A stretch of 64,000 nt of DNA from Actinomycetaceae bacterium (GTDB taxonomy: Bacteria > Actinomycetota > Actinomycetes > Actinomycetales > Actinomycetaceae). The notes beneath the pieces are model-generated. The model had not been told where the DNA came from, made no database searches, and saw only the letters and a program-made list of their open reading frames with translations. Where the stretch lies: NCBI GenBank assembly GCA_030537735.1, contig JAUNVG010000010.1, positions 1-64,000 on the forward strand. The letters are read 5' to 3'. Positions 25,064-34,676 of this stretch are shown here, one piece after another. Made by a program: the position numbers and the translations under genes. Each line of letters starts with the position of its first letter. The stretch's first letter is position 1.

Positions 25064-25846
25064 ATGTTTGCTATGAACCAACCTGAAGCGAATCCCGCCC
25101 ACATCATCGCAATCGCCACCGCCATGGACCTGGAGGCCGAGCCTTTCCTCGCCCTACTAGAAAGCCCGTTGACCACTAAAGTGGCGAACCAGTCGTGGAC
25201 GTCAGGAACCATCAATGACGTGCCCGTGGTGATTGTGGTGACGGGAATCGGTTTGGCGAACGCCGCAGCGGCGGCAGCCCGCACCCACATGCTTTTCGAC
25301 AACGCGCTGGCGGCCTACATATGCGCTGGCACCTGCGGAGGGCTCGGCGCGGATATCAAGGTCGGTCAGGTAATTGTGGGCGACGATTTCCTGTATTCAC
25401 GCGCTGACGCCACCGCCTTCGGGTACGCCCCCGGCCAGGTCCCCGGATCGCCGGCCACCTTCCCCGCCGACAGTCGCCTGGTTGAGGCTTTTTCCGCTGC
25501 TCCTGGTGGTGCGCCAATCGCCGCCGGTGCCGACATAGCCTCCGCTACTGATACCGAACTACGCGTGGGTCAGGTGGCTTCCTCGGACGCCTTCGTCACC
25601 TCCGCCACGGTCGAATCCACGCGCGAGCTCTTCCCCCTCGCCCTGGGCGCGGACATGGAATCCACCGCTGCCGCGCAAGTGTGTTCTCAGCTCCAGGTGC
25701 CATTCGTGAGTGTGCGCGGCGTGTCGGACCTGTGCGGCCCGCGAGCGGGGGAGGATTTCCACATCGACGCTGCCGACGCGGCGGCTCGCAGTGCGGAAGT
25801 CGTCTGCACGCGCCTGACCGGGGCGCTGGCGGCACTCAGTAGTTAG
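25064..25846 (+). CDS. 5'-methylthioadenosine/S-adenosylhomocysteine nucleosidase-like
   Basis: About 260 aa. Purine nucleoside phosphorylase-like fold: IATAMDLEAEPFLALLE at the start (acidic catalytic residue), CAGTCGGLGADIKVGQVIVGDDFLYSRADATAFGYAPGQ in family terms, ribose-binding Glu in LGADMESTAAAQV and catalytic Asp in VSDLCGP. It cleaves adenine from SAH or MTA by-products of methyl transfer. ATG 25064 is chosen; ATG 25073 is as likely, and both lie just after element copy 8. An Ala/Pro/Gly-rich insertion (about 138-165) is longer than in typical MTAN proteins. Futalosine hydrolase is a less likely alternative. Confidence 0.8.
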   Translation: MFAMNQPEANPAHIIAIATAMDLEAEPFLALLESPLTTKVANQSWTSGTINDVPVVIVVTGIGLANAAAAAARTHMLFDNALAAYICAGTCGGLGADIKVGQVIVGDDFLYSRADATAFGYAPGQVPGSPATFPADSRLVEAFSAAPGGAPIAAGADIASATDTELRVGQVASSDAFVTSATVESTRELFPLALGADMESTAAAQVCSQLQVPFVSVRGVSDLCGPRAGEDFHIDAADAAARSAEVVCTRLTGALAALSS

Positions 25847-25847
25847 C

Positions 25848-26254
25848 GATTGCGACCGCGATGGTCTGTTGCTCCGCCCCGTCACCGAGGATGATGCTCG
25901 CGCGATTTTACGGGCGTCAATGACCCGTTGATGCGCCGACAACTTGTTGGGTTGGTTTTGGTATTGGGTTGCCCGTGATTTCCGAGGACGTGGCCTAGCT
26001 TCCACGGCAGCGAGGTCGTTGGCGAACGTGGCGGTGACGGTGGGGAGTTTGTAGTTAACCAGGCCGGGCCGCAGCCGCCGGGCGGTGCGGTAGGAACAGT
26101 AGAAGGATTCTGGCAGCATGTGAGTTCCGAAGTGTTCGTCGAGTTTGCGCCACCCTCCCCGGTCGAAACTGGCGTTGTGTGCATACACGGGTGCACCGTC
26201 CACGAATTCTGCGACTTGCGCCGCCACCTGTGCCCAGCTGGGTGCGCCCACCAC
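25848..26254 (-). pseudogene. decayed 3'-5' exonuclease (DnaQ-like) fragment
   Basis: Minus-strand translation from 26254 (VVGAPSWAQVAAQVAEFV, YAHNASFDRGGW, SFYCSYRTARRLRPG) is close to the intact exonuclease at 33842-34369. It lacks the first 70-80 residues, including the DFET catalytic motif, and after about 26014 the frame is lost. A remnant in another frame (IILGDGAEQQTIAVAIANY) reaches the end of the nucleosidase gene. The last catalytic Asp region is also gone. Non-functional copy. Confidence 0.75.
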
Positions 26255-26429
26255 GGACAGCGACGTGGCACGTACGCGAGCTCGTACTGTCCTCCCTGTA
26301 GGTGAGGACTGTTTCTTACTAGGGGTATGATCTTGATTTGAGGCGATTCGCCCTCATGCGCCCGGTCTAGACCAGATCAGGGTCGCTGGACAGCGTTGGT
26401 GATACCGCAGAAAATAATCAAGGGATTTC

Positions 26430-29141
26430 ATGCGTAACGTGCTTCGAGTTGTTAACCGTGATGTTAAGCGGGTGGTGCGGGTACCGCAGTCATGGATCAT
26501 TATTATTGGCGTGATCCTGATCCCTTCCCTCTATGCCTGGTTTAATATCATGGCGTTTTGGGATCCCTACGGCGCGACCGGAAACATTTCCGTAGCCGTG
26601 GCTAATAGCGACGCGGGTGCTAAATCTGAACTCACTGGCTTCGTAAATCTGGGGCCGCGCATCGAATCTGAGTTGAAGAAGAACGATCAGTTGGGCTGGG
26701 ATTTTATGTCCGAGGACGACGCCCTAGCAGCCGTAAATGAGGGCCGAGTCTTCGCCGCGATCGTTATACCGCAGAATTTCACAAGTGACGTTCTTGGTGT
26801 CGTCGAAGGTGATTTCAAGCGTCCTCAAATCGATTATTACGTCAACGAAAAGCTAAACGCTGTTTCACCTAAGATCACCGATGTTGGCGCTTCCACGTTA
26901 GAGAGTCGCATTAATCAGCAGTTCGTAAACACTGTCTCTAAGGTGGTCAGTGAACGCTTACGTGACGCCGGGATTGACTTTGAAAAACAGCTTTCTGGTA
27001 ACCAAAATGGCGCTATATCATCGTTGAAGTCGTTGGAGGGAAAACTTAACGCTACGAAGGTTAAATTAGGGGATTCTCGTACTCAGATTCGGGATGCCTC
27101 CGATAGGCTTGACGCTACTTATGGGGCGTTGGATTCTGTTTACGCCACACTTGAGGATGCTGCGGTAGCTGCAGAGCAAGCCGGAGGCATTGCACGCAGT
27201 GTAACTGGTCCGATTATGACTTCTACCGGCAACATTACCGATGCCTATGTGCGGGCCAGCGGCAAGATGAGCGAGGTCAGCGCGAAAGCTACTGAAAGCA
27301 GCCGCCAAATCACCGCAATCCTGCAGCAAGCTAACGATGATGCTGCCTCAGCTTTGGACGTGGCAAAACGCGTTTCTGATATCACTGAGGAGTCTTTAGA
27401 GGAGTTGCAAGGGTTGGTCAATCAACCTGGGGTTGATTCTGAGGTTTTGGGCCGTCTATCTAAAGCAACCGAAGATTTACAGCAACGCCACCGTGCGAAC
27501 AAAGAGATTCTTTCTTCCCTTGAGTCTTTAAATTCTAACTTGTCGCAAACCCATGACTCTAGTTTGAGCACAGTGGTGAACTTGGATAAGAGCGTCAAAG
27601 CATCCAATGACGCGGGAGTGGCGCTCAATCAGACGTTAGCGCAAGATATTCCACGCTTGCAGTCGCAAATTATGGACCTGGGGCGGGTTGCAGATGCAGT
27701 GGCGGTCTCACTTCGTGCCGAGCAGCCGCTGGTGACCCAGTCCCAGAATCTGGCCAGTTCCATACAGGAAAACTTAAATGACTTCGCTGATTCTCTTTCC
27801 TCGTTTGAATCAAACATAGACTCCATCCAAACAACTGTCAGCAACATTCGCACCGACTTGTCTGCCATTAGCGCAGCAGATTCGTTTGAAAAACTAACGA
27901 ATGTGTCGAACCTCGAACCGCAGGAGATAGCCACTTTCCTGAGTCAGCCCGTGCAGATCGATGAGCACGTCATTTTCCCTCTGAAATCCTACGGCTCGGC
28001 GATGGCGGCGCTATTTACTAACTTAACCCTCTGGATTGGTGCATTCGTGCTGGTGGTGATCTTCCGATTAGACGTGGATTCTGAAGGGTTTACCTCGCTT
28101 AGCCATCGGACTAGGTACTGGGCGCGGTGGCTGTTTTTTGCGATACTCGCCACCTGCCAAGCAATCCTCGTCTCTGTTGGAAACTTCCTTTTAGGCGTAC
28201 AGATGGTAAATCCTTTCATCTTCACGCTAACCGCGATCCTCAACAGCTTGTGCTACCTATCTATCATTTACGCACTGTCGACCACCCTCGGCTATGTGGG
28301 TAAAGGAATCTGCATTTTGCTGGTGATCATGCAGATCCCGGGGTCTTCTGGCCTTTACCCTATCGAGATGATGCCCGGGTTTTTCCGCGCCCTCTACCCG
28401 CTGTTGCCTTTCACATACGGTATCGACGCGATGCGCGAGGCGACGGCCGGTTTCGCCGGAAACATTTATTACCTTTCCGAACTAAAGTTACTAGCCGGCA
28501 GCACTGTACTACTACTGTTCGGTATTCAGATCAGGCGCGTTATGCGCGGCTTTAACGCCACCTTCAACTCGAAGCTGGAAGCTTCCGACCTGTTGACGGC
28601 TGACGGGACCATGAACGCAAAGACAACGAAGCAGCACTTCCAGTTCTCCCGCGTGATGGTTGCGTTAGCGAACTCCGATAACTACCGCACCGTCCTATTA
28701 AAGCGAAGCGCGAAACTAAATGAACGTTTCCACGCGATGCTGGTATTTTCCTCCGTGCTAACAGTTGCTGTGATCGGCGTGGTCGGAGTTCTGGGATATT
28801 TTGGACACTTGGGGAAAGCATCCATACTCGGCCTGTGGGTAATAATCGTCTTAGTGTTCGTCAGTTTCATCGTCATCGAAGACTACCGGCGTGATTGGCT
28901 CTCGACCGCTAGCTCTTACGCGCTTATGGGAAGCCATGAGATTCGAGACGAGCTTTTCACAATTCCTTCTAGGTTGGCCAGGCGCAGCGGGGCGCGCCCC
29001 GAATTGTTAGATGAACAGGTCATCGCCAGCAAGCAGGTGGACGCCAACGAACAGGTCACCGTCGTCAGGGAGACGACGGTCGATGCAGAGGATACGCCCG
29101 CACAGGAACCGACTGCGGATGAAGGTGACAACGATGCTTAA
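26430..29141 (+). CDS. YhgE/Pip domain membrane protein 1
   Basis: 903 aa. An N-terminal membrane anchor with the Pip motif (VILIPSLYAWFNIMAFWDPYG) is followed by VAVANSDAG, a long extracytoplasmic coiled-coil region (about 190-500) and a C-terminal ABC-2-like block of about six helices (520-720). An extra helix pair (about 765-815) and an acidic tail rich in Glu/Asp follow. The family includes the phage infection protein Pip of Lactococcus and EsaA of type VII secretion. Function here is unknown. ATG 26430 with AAGGGA upstream. It overlaps the second family member by 8 bases, so the two are probably partners. Confidence 0.85.
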   Translation: MRNVLRVVNRDVKRVVRVPQSWIIIIGVILIPSLYAWFNIMAFWDPYGATGNISVAVANSDAGAKSELTGFVNLGPRIESELKKNDQLGWDFMSEDDALAAVNEGRVFAAIVIPQNFTSDVLGVVEGDFKRPQIDYYVNEKLNAVSPKITDVGASTLESRINQQFVNTVSKVVSERLRDAGIDFEKQLSGNQNGAISSLKSLEGKLNATKVKLGDSRTQIRDASDRLDATYGALDSVYATLEDAAVAAEQAGGIARSVTGPIMTSTGNITDAYVRASGKMSEVSAKATESSRQITAILQQANDDAASALDVAKRVSDITEESLEELQGLVNQPGVDSEVLGRLSKATEDLQQRHRANKEILSSLESLNSNLSQTHDSSLSTVVNLDKSVKASNDAGVALNQTLAQDIPRLQSQIMDLGRVADAVAVSLRAEQPLVTQSQNLASSIQENLNDFADSLSSFESNIDSIQTTVSNIRTDLSAISAADSFEKLTNVSNLEPQEIATFLSQPVQIDEHVIFPLKSYGSAMAALFTNLTLWIGAFVLVVIFRLDVDSEGFTSLSHRTRYWARWLFFAILATCQAILVSVGNFLLGVQMVNPFIFTLTAILNSLCYLSIIYALSTTLGYVGKGICILLVIMQIPGSSGLYPIEMMPGFFRALYPLLPFTYGIDAMREATAGFAGNIYYLSELKLLAGSTVLLLFGIQIRRVMRGFNATFNSKLEASDLLTADGTMNAKTTKQHFQFSRVMVALANSDNYRTVLLKRSAKLNERFHAMLVFSSVLTVAVIGVVGVLGYFGHLGKASILGLWVIIVLVFVSFIVIEDYRRDWLSTASSYALMGSHEIRDELFTIPSRLARRSGARPELLDEQVIASKQVDANEQVTVVRETTVDAEDTPAQEPTADEGDNDA

Positions 29142-31290
29142 GGTTTTCTTGCACGATCTGCGAAAGGTCACGCATTCGGTTATACCTGGGATAGTTATCT
29201 TGGGGTTGGTTCTGATCCCGCCATTGTTCACGTGGTTCAATGTGATTGCCACTTGGGATCCGTTTACCAATACGCGGAATCTGAAAGTCGCAATCGCGAA
29301 TACTGACGCTGGTTATAAGTCAGACCTGGTGCCGCTGAGGGTCAATATTGGATCACTAGTACTTGACCGACTACGCACTAACAGCGACTTAGAGTGGGTA
29401 ATCACCGATGAGGAAACTGCGGTGGTTGGGGCCACGGACGGAACCTACTATGCGGCGATCGTAATTCCACCTGAGTTTTCAGAAACCATGATGACTTTCT
29501 ACGCCCCTGGATCAGAGCGCACGTCAATCGATTATTACACCAATGAGAAGAAAAACCCGTTGGCACCAAAACTCACCGAGCAGGGTGCTTCATCGGTTTC
29601 TAATACGATTAACCGTGTGTTCGCTGAAACCTTAGCGGACGTGGGCATGAACGTCGTTCTAAGTGTTTCGGATTTTCTAGACGAACCGGAGTTCCAAAAC
29701 GCGTTGGATCGGATCGCTATCCGGGTGACCGAGCTTTCCAAGACTGCTAGGGCAAGTGCCACAACTGCACAATCGTTTTCTGACCTAGCTGGGCAGTCCA
29801 CTGCTATTGCAGAGTCTGCACAATCACTGATTGACGCCACGAAAGTCAATATTGATGCTCAAAAGCAGAACCTGTCCGACGGTGACGCGGGTATTAAAGA
29901 CATAAAAGCTGCCCTAACTTCAGTGCCTGATTCCCTGTCGACTGCTTTAACTAACAGCTCGGACAGCTACCTGGCGCTCCAGTCCAGTGCCGATGAGCTA
30001 TTTGACTCCCTGTCCACTGACGCTAATGACAGCATCGAGGCGATTAACAACATGGCAGACAGGGTGTTTATACAACGCGACCAGTATCGTGAGCTGAGCG
30101 CTCACATTGAAAAAGACATCCGCCCTCACCTGCTGCCGGTGGGGCAAAAAAGTGCCGATAAGGTCATCGACCTTCTGAACAATGCTGCTGACCGGCAGGA
30201 GCGGGTTGGACAGGCATTCCAATCCACCGCACAGAAGGCGGAGGAGAAGAAGGATTCGGTTGAGGCTGATCGCAAGGATATAAAGCAGTCGATTGCAGAC
30301 GCTAAGGGGGCGATCGATGCCGCCCAGAATAGTTTCGAAACTGACCTCAAACCCCAGTTAGATCAGCTAAGTGCGCAAGTTTCTACTGTTAAGGCCGATG
30401 TGGAGGATATTTCCAGTCAGCTCTCTGCGATTAGTAGTGCCGCACCGCCCTCGTCGATCTCCCGTACCCTTGAGGGCGCGCAAAACGACTTGGCGCAGGC
30501 CTCGAAATCTTTGAGTGAGTTCGCTGATGAACTTGATGACGTCAGTAAAAAGCTTGCTGAGGTTAAGTCCACCGGGGATCTTGATGCGCTCAAGGAGTTG
30601 ATTGGGAGTAATCCCGATGCTCGCGCTGCGATAGTGTCGGCACCGGTCGCCATGAATCGTGTTCCGCTGTTCAAGGTAGGCTCGTTCGGAGCGGCCATGA
30701 CGCCACTTTATTGCATGCTGGCTCTATGGGTTGGTGCGTTGCTTACGTCCGTAGCGATCCGAGTAAACGTTCCTGAACAACTCGGCGTTTCCCGCTCTAG
30801 CGCCTACCTGGGGCGTTATTTAACGTATTTCCTGGTAGGTCTATTGCAGTCCACTTTGACGTGTTTGGGGCTGATATTTTTCGTCGAGGTCGACGCCGCG
30901 CACCCGTTCTTGTTGTTACTAACCGGCTGGTTAGCTTCGGCCGTGTTTACTTTAATGACCTATACTTTCGTGGTCCTGATCGGTAATGCCGGGAAAGCAC
31001 TTTCCGTCCTGTTACTAGTCATGCAGATCTCTGGGTCCGGCGGAGCGTATCCGCTGCAGCTGTTGCCGAACTGGTTCTCAAGCATCTCCCCCTTCTTACC
31101 TGGCACGCACGTGGTTGCTGCACTTCGTTCTTCCATCGCAGGTATTTACGGCAACGAGTTTTGGACACAGCTGGGCCTTTTGGCTTTGTTCATACCGCCG
31201 GTGGTGGCCTTGGGGTTGCTTATGCGCGGTCCCCTGGAAGGCTATAACCGTCGCATGGATGCCGCGATGGAACGAGTGAAGATCATGTGA
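29134..31290 (+). CDS. YhgE/Pip domain membrane protein 2
   Basis: 718 aa. Same plan as its upstream neighbour: VLIPPLFTWFNVIATWDPF in the first helix, VAIANTDAG, a long heptad-rich region (about 200-500, with many Asp/Ser/Ala/Gln) and a six-helix C-terminal membrane block ending LLMRGPLEGYNRR. I start at ATG 29134, inside the 3' end of the first gene, with AAGGTG before it; ATG 29119 is possible. It lacks the extra C-terminal helix pair of protein 1. The two probably form a heteromeric envelope complex, perhaps an exporter or a phage-receptor-like surface assembly. Confidence 0.85.
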   Translation: MLKVFLHDLRKVTHSVIPGIVILGLVLIPPLFTWFNVIATWDPFTNTRNLKVAIANTDAGYKSDLVPLRVNIGSLVLDRLRTNSDLEWVITDEETAVVGATDGTYYAAIVIPPEFSETMMTFYAPGSERTSIDYYTNEKKNPLAPKLTEQGASSVSNTINRVFAETLADVGMNVVLSVSDFLDEPEFQNALDRIAIRVTELSKTARASATTAQSFSDLAGQSTAIAESAQSLIDATKVNIDAQKQNLSDGDAGIKDIKAALTSVPDSLSTALTNSSDSYLALQSSADELFDSLSTDANDSIEAINNMADRVFIQRDQYRELSAHIEKDIRPHLLPVGQKSADKVIDLLNNAADRQERVGQAFQSTAQKAEEKKDSVEADRKDIKQSIADAKGAIDAAQNSFETDLKPQLDQLSAQVSTVKADVEDISSQLSAISSAAPPSSISRTLEGAQNDLAQASKSLSEFADELDDVSKKLAEVKSTGDLDALKELIGSNPDARAAIVSAPVAMNRVPLFKVGSFGAAMTPLYCMLALWVGALLTSVAIRVNVPEQLGVSRSSAYLGRYLTYFLVGLLQSTLTCLGLIFFVEVDAAHPFLLLLTGWLASAVFTLMTYTFVVLIGNAGKALSVLLLVMQISGSGGAYPLQLLPNWFSSISPFLPGTHVVAALRSSIAGIYGNEFWTQLGLLALFIPPVVALGLLMRGPLEGYNRRMDAAMERVKIM

Positions 31291-31388
31291 TTGGCCGATA
31301 TGGGTTCCGCCTGGAGCATTAACCTGCAAGGATGGGGCCGACTCCGCTCCCCAACCGAACGGTCACGCCCCGCCCCCTCATCCCGCCA

Positions 31389-32378
31389 CTAGTCGCTGAC
31401 GTTCTTCACCCATTCAGCTATCACGGGTTTGAATCCCCACGCCACCCAGTACCGGCTCGACAGCGGGTTGTGCTGCGCGTATTGAACCACGATGTCTTCC
31501 ACTTCCTGCCTCGCAGCGTGTTCCAACGCCCCGGCAATCATGTGGTTCATCACCCCGTTTCCGCGCCACGTCGCAGGCGTGTACGCCAACCCCAGGTAGC
31601 TGGGTTTCCCAAGTTTCAACCCCTCTGCCGCCCACTGCGAGCGTTCGGGTGGGTACATGGACAGCAGCGCGGTGCCGTCCTCGTCCTCATGGGTCGCCAC
31701 CGAACTCCACCCGGGTCCGCCGGCCACGACCAGGCGTGCCAGCGCGCGCGAGGTTTCCTCCTCGCTTTCGCGCGTGGGGCGCGGCATCATGCACTCTTGA
31801 TCGAAGTCGTTCAGCGCGGTAACAGCCTGCACGATCGCATCCAGGTCGCTGTCTCCCGGTGCTCGCATCGTGATCCTTCCCGATATCGGCGAGGGCGCCG
31901 CCGTTAGTTTCGCCTGCGCCACCGCGCGCAGCTTCTCCACTTTTTGGTACGCGGTCATGGAACTGATCCGGAACCCAGATTGAAGGTACGCGGCACTCAT
32001 GTTTTTATCTAAAAATGGCACGGTGGCGAGGACGGCGCGGTCGTTTTCGCCTGGCACGTCCTCGCCGTTGGCTTCCATCTGCATGCAGGTGCGTCGGTCG
32101 TGCGTCTTCGCTGCCTTGGTCGCGGCGTCGAGTGTCTGTCGCATTTGTTTGACGCTGGCGTCGGCTGCGGGGTAGAGGCTGATCCGGTGCTGCACCCGCA
32201 CTCCCCAGTAGGCAGGCATGGAGTCGGGTGGGAAGACCGAGGTGGAGACTGTGGCGTAGACGCTGGGGTGTATCTGTATGCGCGTATCCCCATCGCGCAT
32301 TTCGGGAACCGGCACGCTGGCGTAGATGGTGTCAACGCCGGTAAGTCTTTGATTGTAGGCCGCTATTGCTTCTTCCAT
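31389..32378 (-). CDS. GNAT-family N-acetyltransferase (double domain)
   Basis: 329 aa with two GNAT-like halves. The C-terminal half (about 165-329) has TMRAPGDSDLDAIVQ as its first strand, LGLAYTPATWRGNGVMNHMIAGALEHA as the acetyl-CoA loop (R/QxxGxG/A type: WRGNGV) and VVQYAQHNPLSSRYWVAWGFKPV at the end. The N-terminal half is degenerate. It transfers an acetyl group to an unknown amine. ATG 32378. Single gene convergent with the YhgE pair. Confidence 0.75.
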   Translation of the reverse strand: MEEAIAAYNQRLTGVDTIYASVPVPEMRDGDTRIQIHPSVYATVSTSVFPPDSMPAYWGVRVQHRISLYPAADASVKQMRQTLDAATKAAKTHDRRTCMQMEANGEDVPGENDRAVLATVPFLDKNMSAAYLQSGFRISSMTAYQKVEKLRAVAQAKLTAAPSPISGRITMRAPGDSDLDAIVQAVTALNDFDQECMMPRPTRESEEETSRALARLVVAGGPGWSSVATHEDEDGTALLSMYPPERSQWAAEGLKLGKPSYLGLAYTPATWRGNGVMNHMIAGALEHAARQEVEDIVVQYAQHNPLSSRYWVAWGFKPVIAEWVKNVSD

Positions 32379-32486
32379 GGAAGGTATCCTACCGAGACTG
32401 TTCTAATCTTGGAATACCTAGCTTCGCGTGGATTTACTCCCCTAACGGGTAGTATTCTTCCCACAGTTATTTCACCAGGAGGACCG

Positions 32487-32675
32487 GTGTCGAAGAAGAA
32501 AACAAAGGTGGGAGCCTCAACTTGGCTAGTAATCGCCCTAATAGTTGCCAGCATAGTGTTCGAGTTCGTCGACATTTTCACCCGCGGCAGCGTCTTCATG
32601 TGGCTGGGCGCGGGGTGTTTGATTGCCGCCCTCGTGGTGATTGCGGTGACGGTGAAATCCCGCCCGCAACGGTAG
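32487..32675 (+). CDS. small two-helix membrane protein
   Basis: 62 aa. A Lys-rich N-terminus (SKKKTKVG) is followed by two membrane helices, WLVIALIVASIVFEFVDIF and VFMWLGAGCLIAALVVIAVTV, ending in basic SRPQR. GTG start at 32487 preceded by an excellent Shine-Dalgarno (AGGAGGA); the frame is open much further upstream, but this ribosome site decides the start. Function unknown. Confidence 0.65.
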   Translation: MSKKKTKVGASTWLVIALIVASIVFEFVDIFTRGSVFMWLGAGCLIAALVVIAVTVKSRPQR

Positions 32676-32785
32676 TGTTTGCTCCGGAATTTAGCGGTTT
32701 TCGCACTCGCCTTCAGATCCTACGCGGAGATTTGCAGGATTAGGGTTCGGGGTCCCAACCTAGTCTTAAGTAAAGGTTCTAGCGG

Positions 32786-33718
32786 TCAGGCTAGTTCTTC
32801 CTCGAAGTAGTCATCATCGACTGTGTAGAGTGTGAACTCTTTCGTCTTATCAACGGCCACTTCGTAAGTGAGCATTAGGTTGGTGAGCTTAATCCCGTCT
32901 ATCAGCACTATTTTCCCGTGGGGGTACTTGTCTGCACTCAACTCGGCGGCAGGCAGGAAACTGGAGGTCGTAATGAAGACTCCTTGGCTTGCGCCACGGG
33001 CTGCCAGTGAGCCAATAAAATTGCGGATTTCCGGATCTCCGACCTTATTGTTGTCTGCGTAGCGTTTAGCTTGAATGTAGACATTCGTTAACCCGAGGGC
33101 ATCTTGGCGGATGATTCCATCAATACCGCCGTCCCCGGAACGGCCAACGTGTTGTTTTTCGCCGTGGGTGCCTCCATATCCCATTGCCCAAAGCAAATCA
33201 ATGACTGCTTTTTCAAAAAATTCCGGCGATGATTCTTGCAGCCGTTTACGCAGCTCGGTCTCTGTCTGCGCATTGAAAGCCCTTTGGGCGGAGGTCATGA
33301 CTTCGATGGGATCGGATTCGGCTTCGTCCGCCACTTCTGTGACTGTATCTTCTTTCTTCCTTTTAGCTATTTCTTCTTGATATTCACGCCATGTCTGCCA
33401 TTCGTTCATGTCTTTGTCGGAGTACTCGCTCAGGTTGCGTTGATCCACTATCCGACCGTTTTCCGTTATCCGGTACACCGCGCGTTTGGGGCGCTCCAAA
33501 AGACCTGCGTGGGTGAGCCCCGAGCATGCCCAATTGATTCGGTTTACATAACGATACTGACCCGACGCTATACGCTCGGCGCGGACTTCAGCGCTTAAAC
33601 CCATGTGATCGGCAACGGCTTCAGCGATCTCCATGCGCGATCGTGTGGCGCCATCGCGAAGCACGCGAAGCACTGCTGGTCGGAACTGGTCGATCGTTGG
33701 CGTATTATCTGAACGCAC
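32786..33718 (-). CDS. mrr: Mrr-like type IV restriction endonuclease
   Basis: About 310 aa. The N-terminal half is a winged-helix Mrr_N-type domain (about 10-95, VLRVLRDGATRSRMEIAEAVADHMGL, AVYRITENGRIV); the C-terminal half is the Mrr catalytic PD-(D/E)XK domain: FFEKAVIDLLWAMGYG (Glu), GRSGDGGIDGII (Asp) and VYIQAKRY (QxK). Such enzymes cut modified DNA. GTG at 33718 is chosen because GGAGGA is well spaced before it; a GTG 12 bases earlier is also open. A second, broken copy of the 3' end lies at 52450-52631. Single gene at the edge of the accessory region. Confidence 0.85.
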   Translation of the reverse strand: MRSDNTPTIDQFRPAVLRVLRDGATRSRMEIAEAVADHMGLSAEVRAERIASGQYRYVNRINWACSGLTHAGLLERPKRAVYRITENGRIVDQRNLSEYSDKDMNEWQTWREYQEEIAKRKKEDTVTEVADEAESDPIEVMTSAQRAFNAQTETELRKRLQESSPEFFEKAVIDLLWAMGYGGTHGEKQHVGRSGDGGIDGIIRQDALGLTNVYIQAKRYADNNKVGDPEIRNFIGSLAARGASQGVFITTSSFLPAAELSADKYPHGKIVLIDGIKLTNLMLTYEVAVDKTKEFTLYTVDDDYFEEELA

Positions 33719-33841
33719 GAAATCCTCCACACTTACTTACTGGGCTCCAAGCGTACTTGCTCAGCATATCGCCCCTGTTGGACAAATACGGTTACCACTA
33801 CGCACTCACGCCCACTGCGCACTCACGCCCGCACCCGCCCT

Positions 33842-34369
33842 TCACCTCCCCAGTTCGCGCACCAGGTTCTGCAGCCCGCATACGATTAGCGCACAGGCTT
33901 CGGCGTCGGAGTCGGCGCGGTGGTGGTTGAGTCGGTATTCGGGTGCGAACTCGGCGGCAACGGTGGGGAGTTTGTAGTTCACTAGCCCAGGACGCAAGCT
34001 CCGGGCGGTGCGGTAGGAGCAGTAGAACGATGGCGGTAGTGTGGCGATGTTGAAATATTCATCCAAACGTCGCCACACTCCCCTATCGAAGCTGGCGTTG
34101 TGTGCGTAAACGGCGGCGCCGTCGACGAACTGGGCTACCTGATCAGCTACTTGCGCCCAGGTGGGTGCTCCCACCACGTCGAGTGCGCTGATCCCGTGCA
34201 AGTAGGTGAACTCGAAGTGGTCGTAGCCAGCAGGCGGGCGCAAGAAGGTGGTGTACCGGTCGGTGATGTGACCGTCCTCGACCTTCACGAGGGCGACTTG
34301 GCAAGCTGATACGCCACCCATCCGGTTGGCAGTTTCAAAGTCCACCGCCACGAACCGCCTATCCAGCAT
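33842..34369 (-). CDS. DnaQ-like 3'-5' exonuclease (DEDDh)
   Basis: About 175 aa. FVAVDFETANRMGGVSACQ carries the first catalytic Asp-x-Glu, VYAHNASFDRGVWRRL the second Asp and NHHRADSDAEACALI the His-x(4)-Asp. This is a DNA polymerase III epsilon-like exonuclease; free-standing forms act in proofreading or repair. ATG 34369 (MLDRRFVAV) fits the fold best; GTG at 34414 or 34426 would add 15-19 residues. A truncated relative is at 25848-26254. Confidence 0.8.
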   Translation of the reverse strand: MLDRRFVAVDFETANRMGGVSACQVALVKVEDGHITDRYTTFLRPPAGYDHFEFTYLHGISALDVVGAPTWAQVADQVAQFVDGAAVYAHNASFDRGVWRRLDEYFNIATLPPSFYCSYRTARSLRPGLVNYKLPTVAAEFAPEYRLNHHRADSDAEACALIVCGLQNLVRELGR

Positions 34370-34555
34370 TGCTTCCGTGGCGGGCACTAACCCACCCCAA
34401 GATCTATACGCCACGTTATCCCGCACCTTCCTAACGCTTGCGACTATGACCCAACCTTAACGCTCACCACGGACACTGCCATTGCTCACCCAAACCGTGC
34501 ACGGTGATGCGAGCACAAGAGTCTCCAGAGTTACCGATAAGCGCCGCTCCTTAGC

Positions 34556-34619
34556 AAAATGCAGCACCGGCTGCATTTCTCGTACGGGTTTTGCAGTCTA
34601 AACTGCATTTTCGCAATGA
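34556..34619. repeat. double-dyad repeat, copy A
   Basis: 64 bp: perfect dyad AAATGCAGC-ACCG-GCTGCATTT, then CTCGTACGGG, then a second dyad TTTTGCAGT-CTAA-ACTGCATTTT. It is about 80 percent identical, same orientation and same length, to copy B at 36585-36648. The SBP gene remnant follows it. Confidence 0.75.
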
Positions 34620-34676
34620 TGTCTTGGCGTAGACCTTGGGATCGCGCCACTTCCCTCTGGACCAATCGGACACCCA

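Noticed and set aside
25559..26254. 231-aa gene opposite the nucleosidase
   Set aside because: Only the first 80 residues resemble an exonuclease; the rest is antisense of the nucleosidase gene.
29011..29133. 41-residue N-terminal extension of YhgE/Pip protein 2
   Set aside because: It is the out-of-frame 3' end of protein 1 and lacks a ribosome site; ATG 29134 begins with the normal family anchor.
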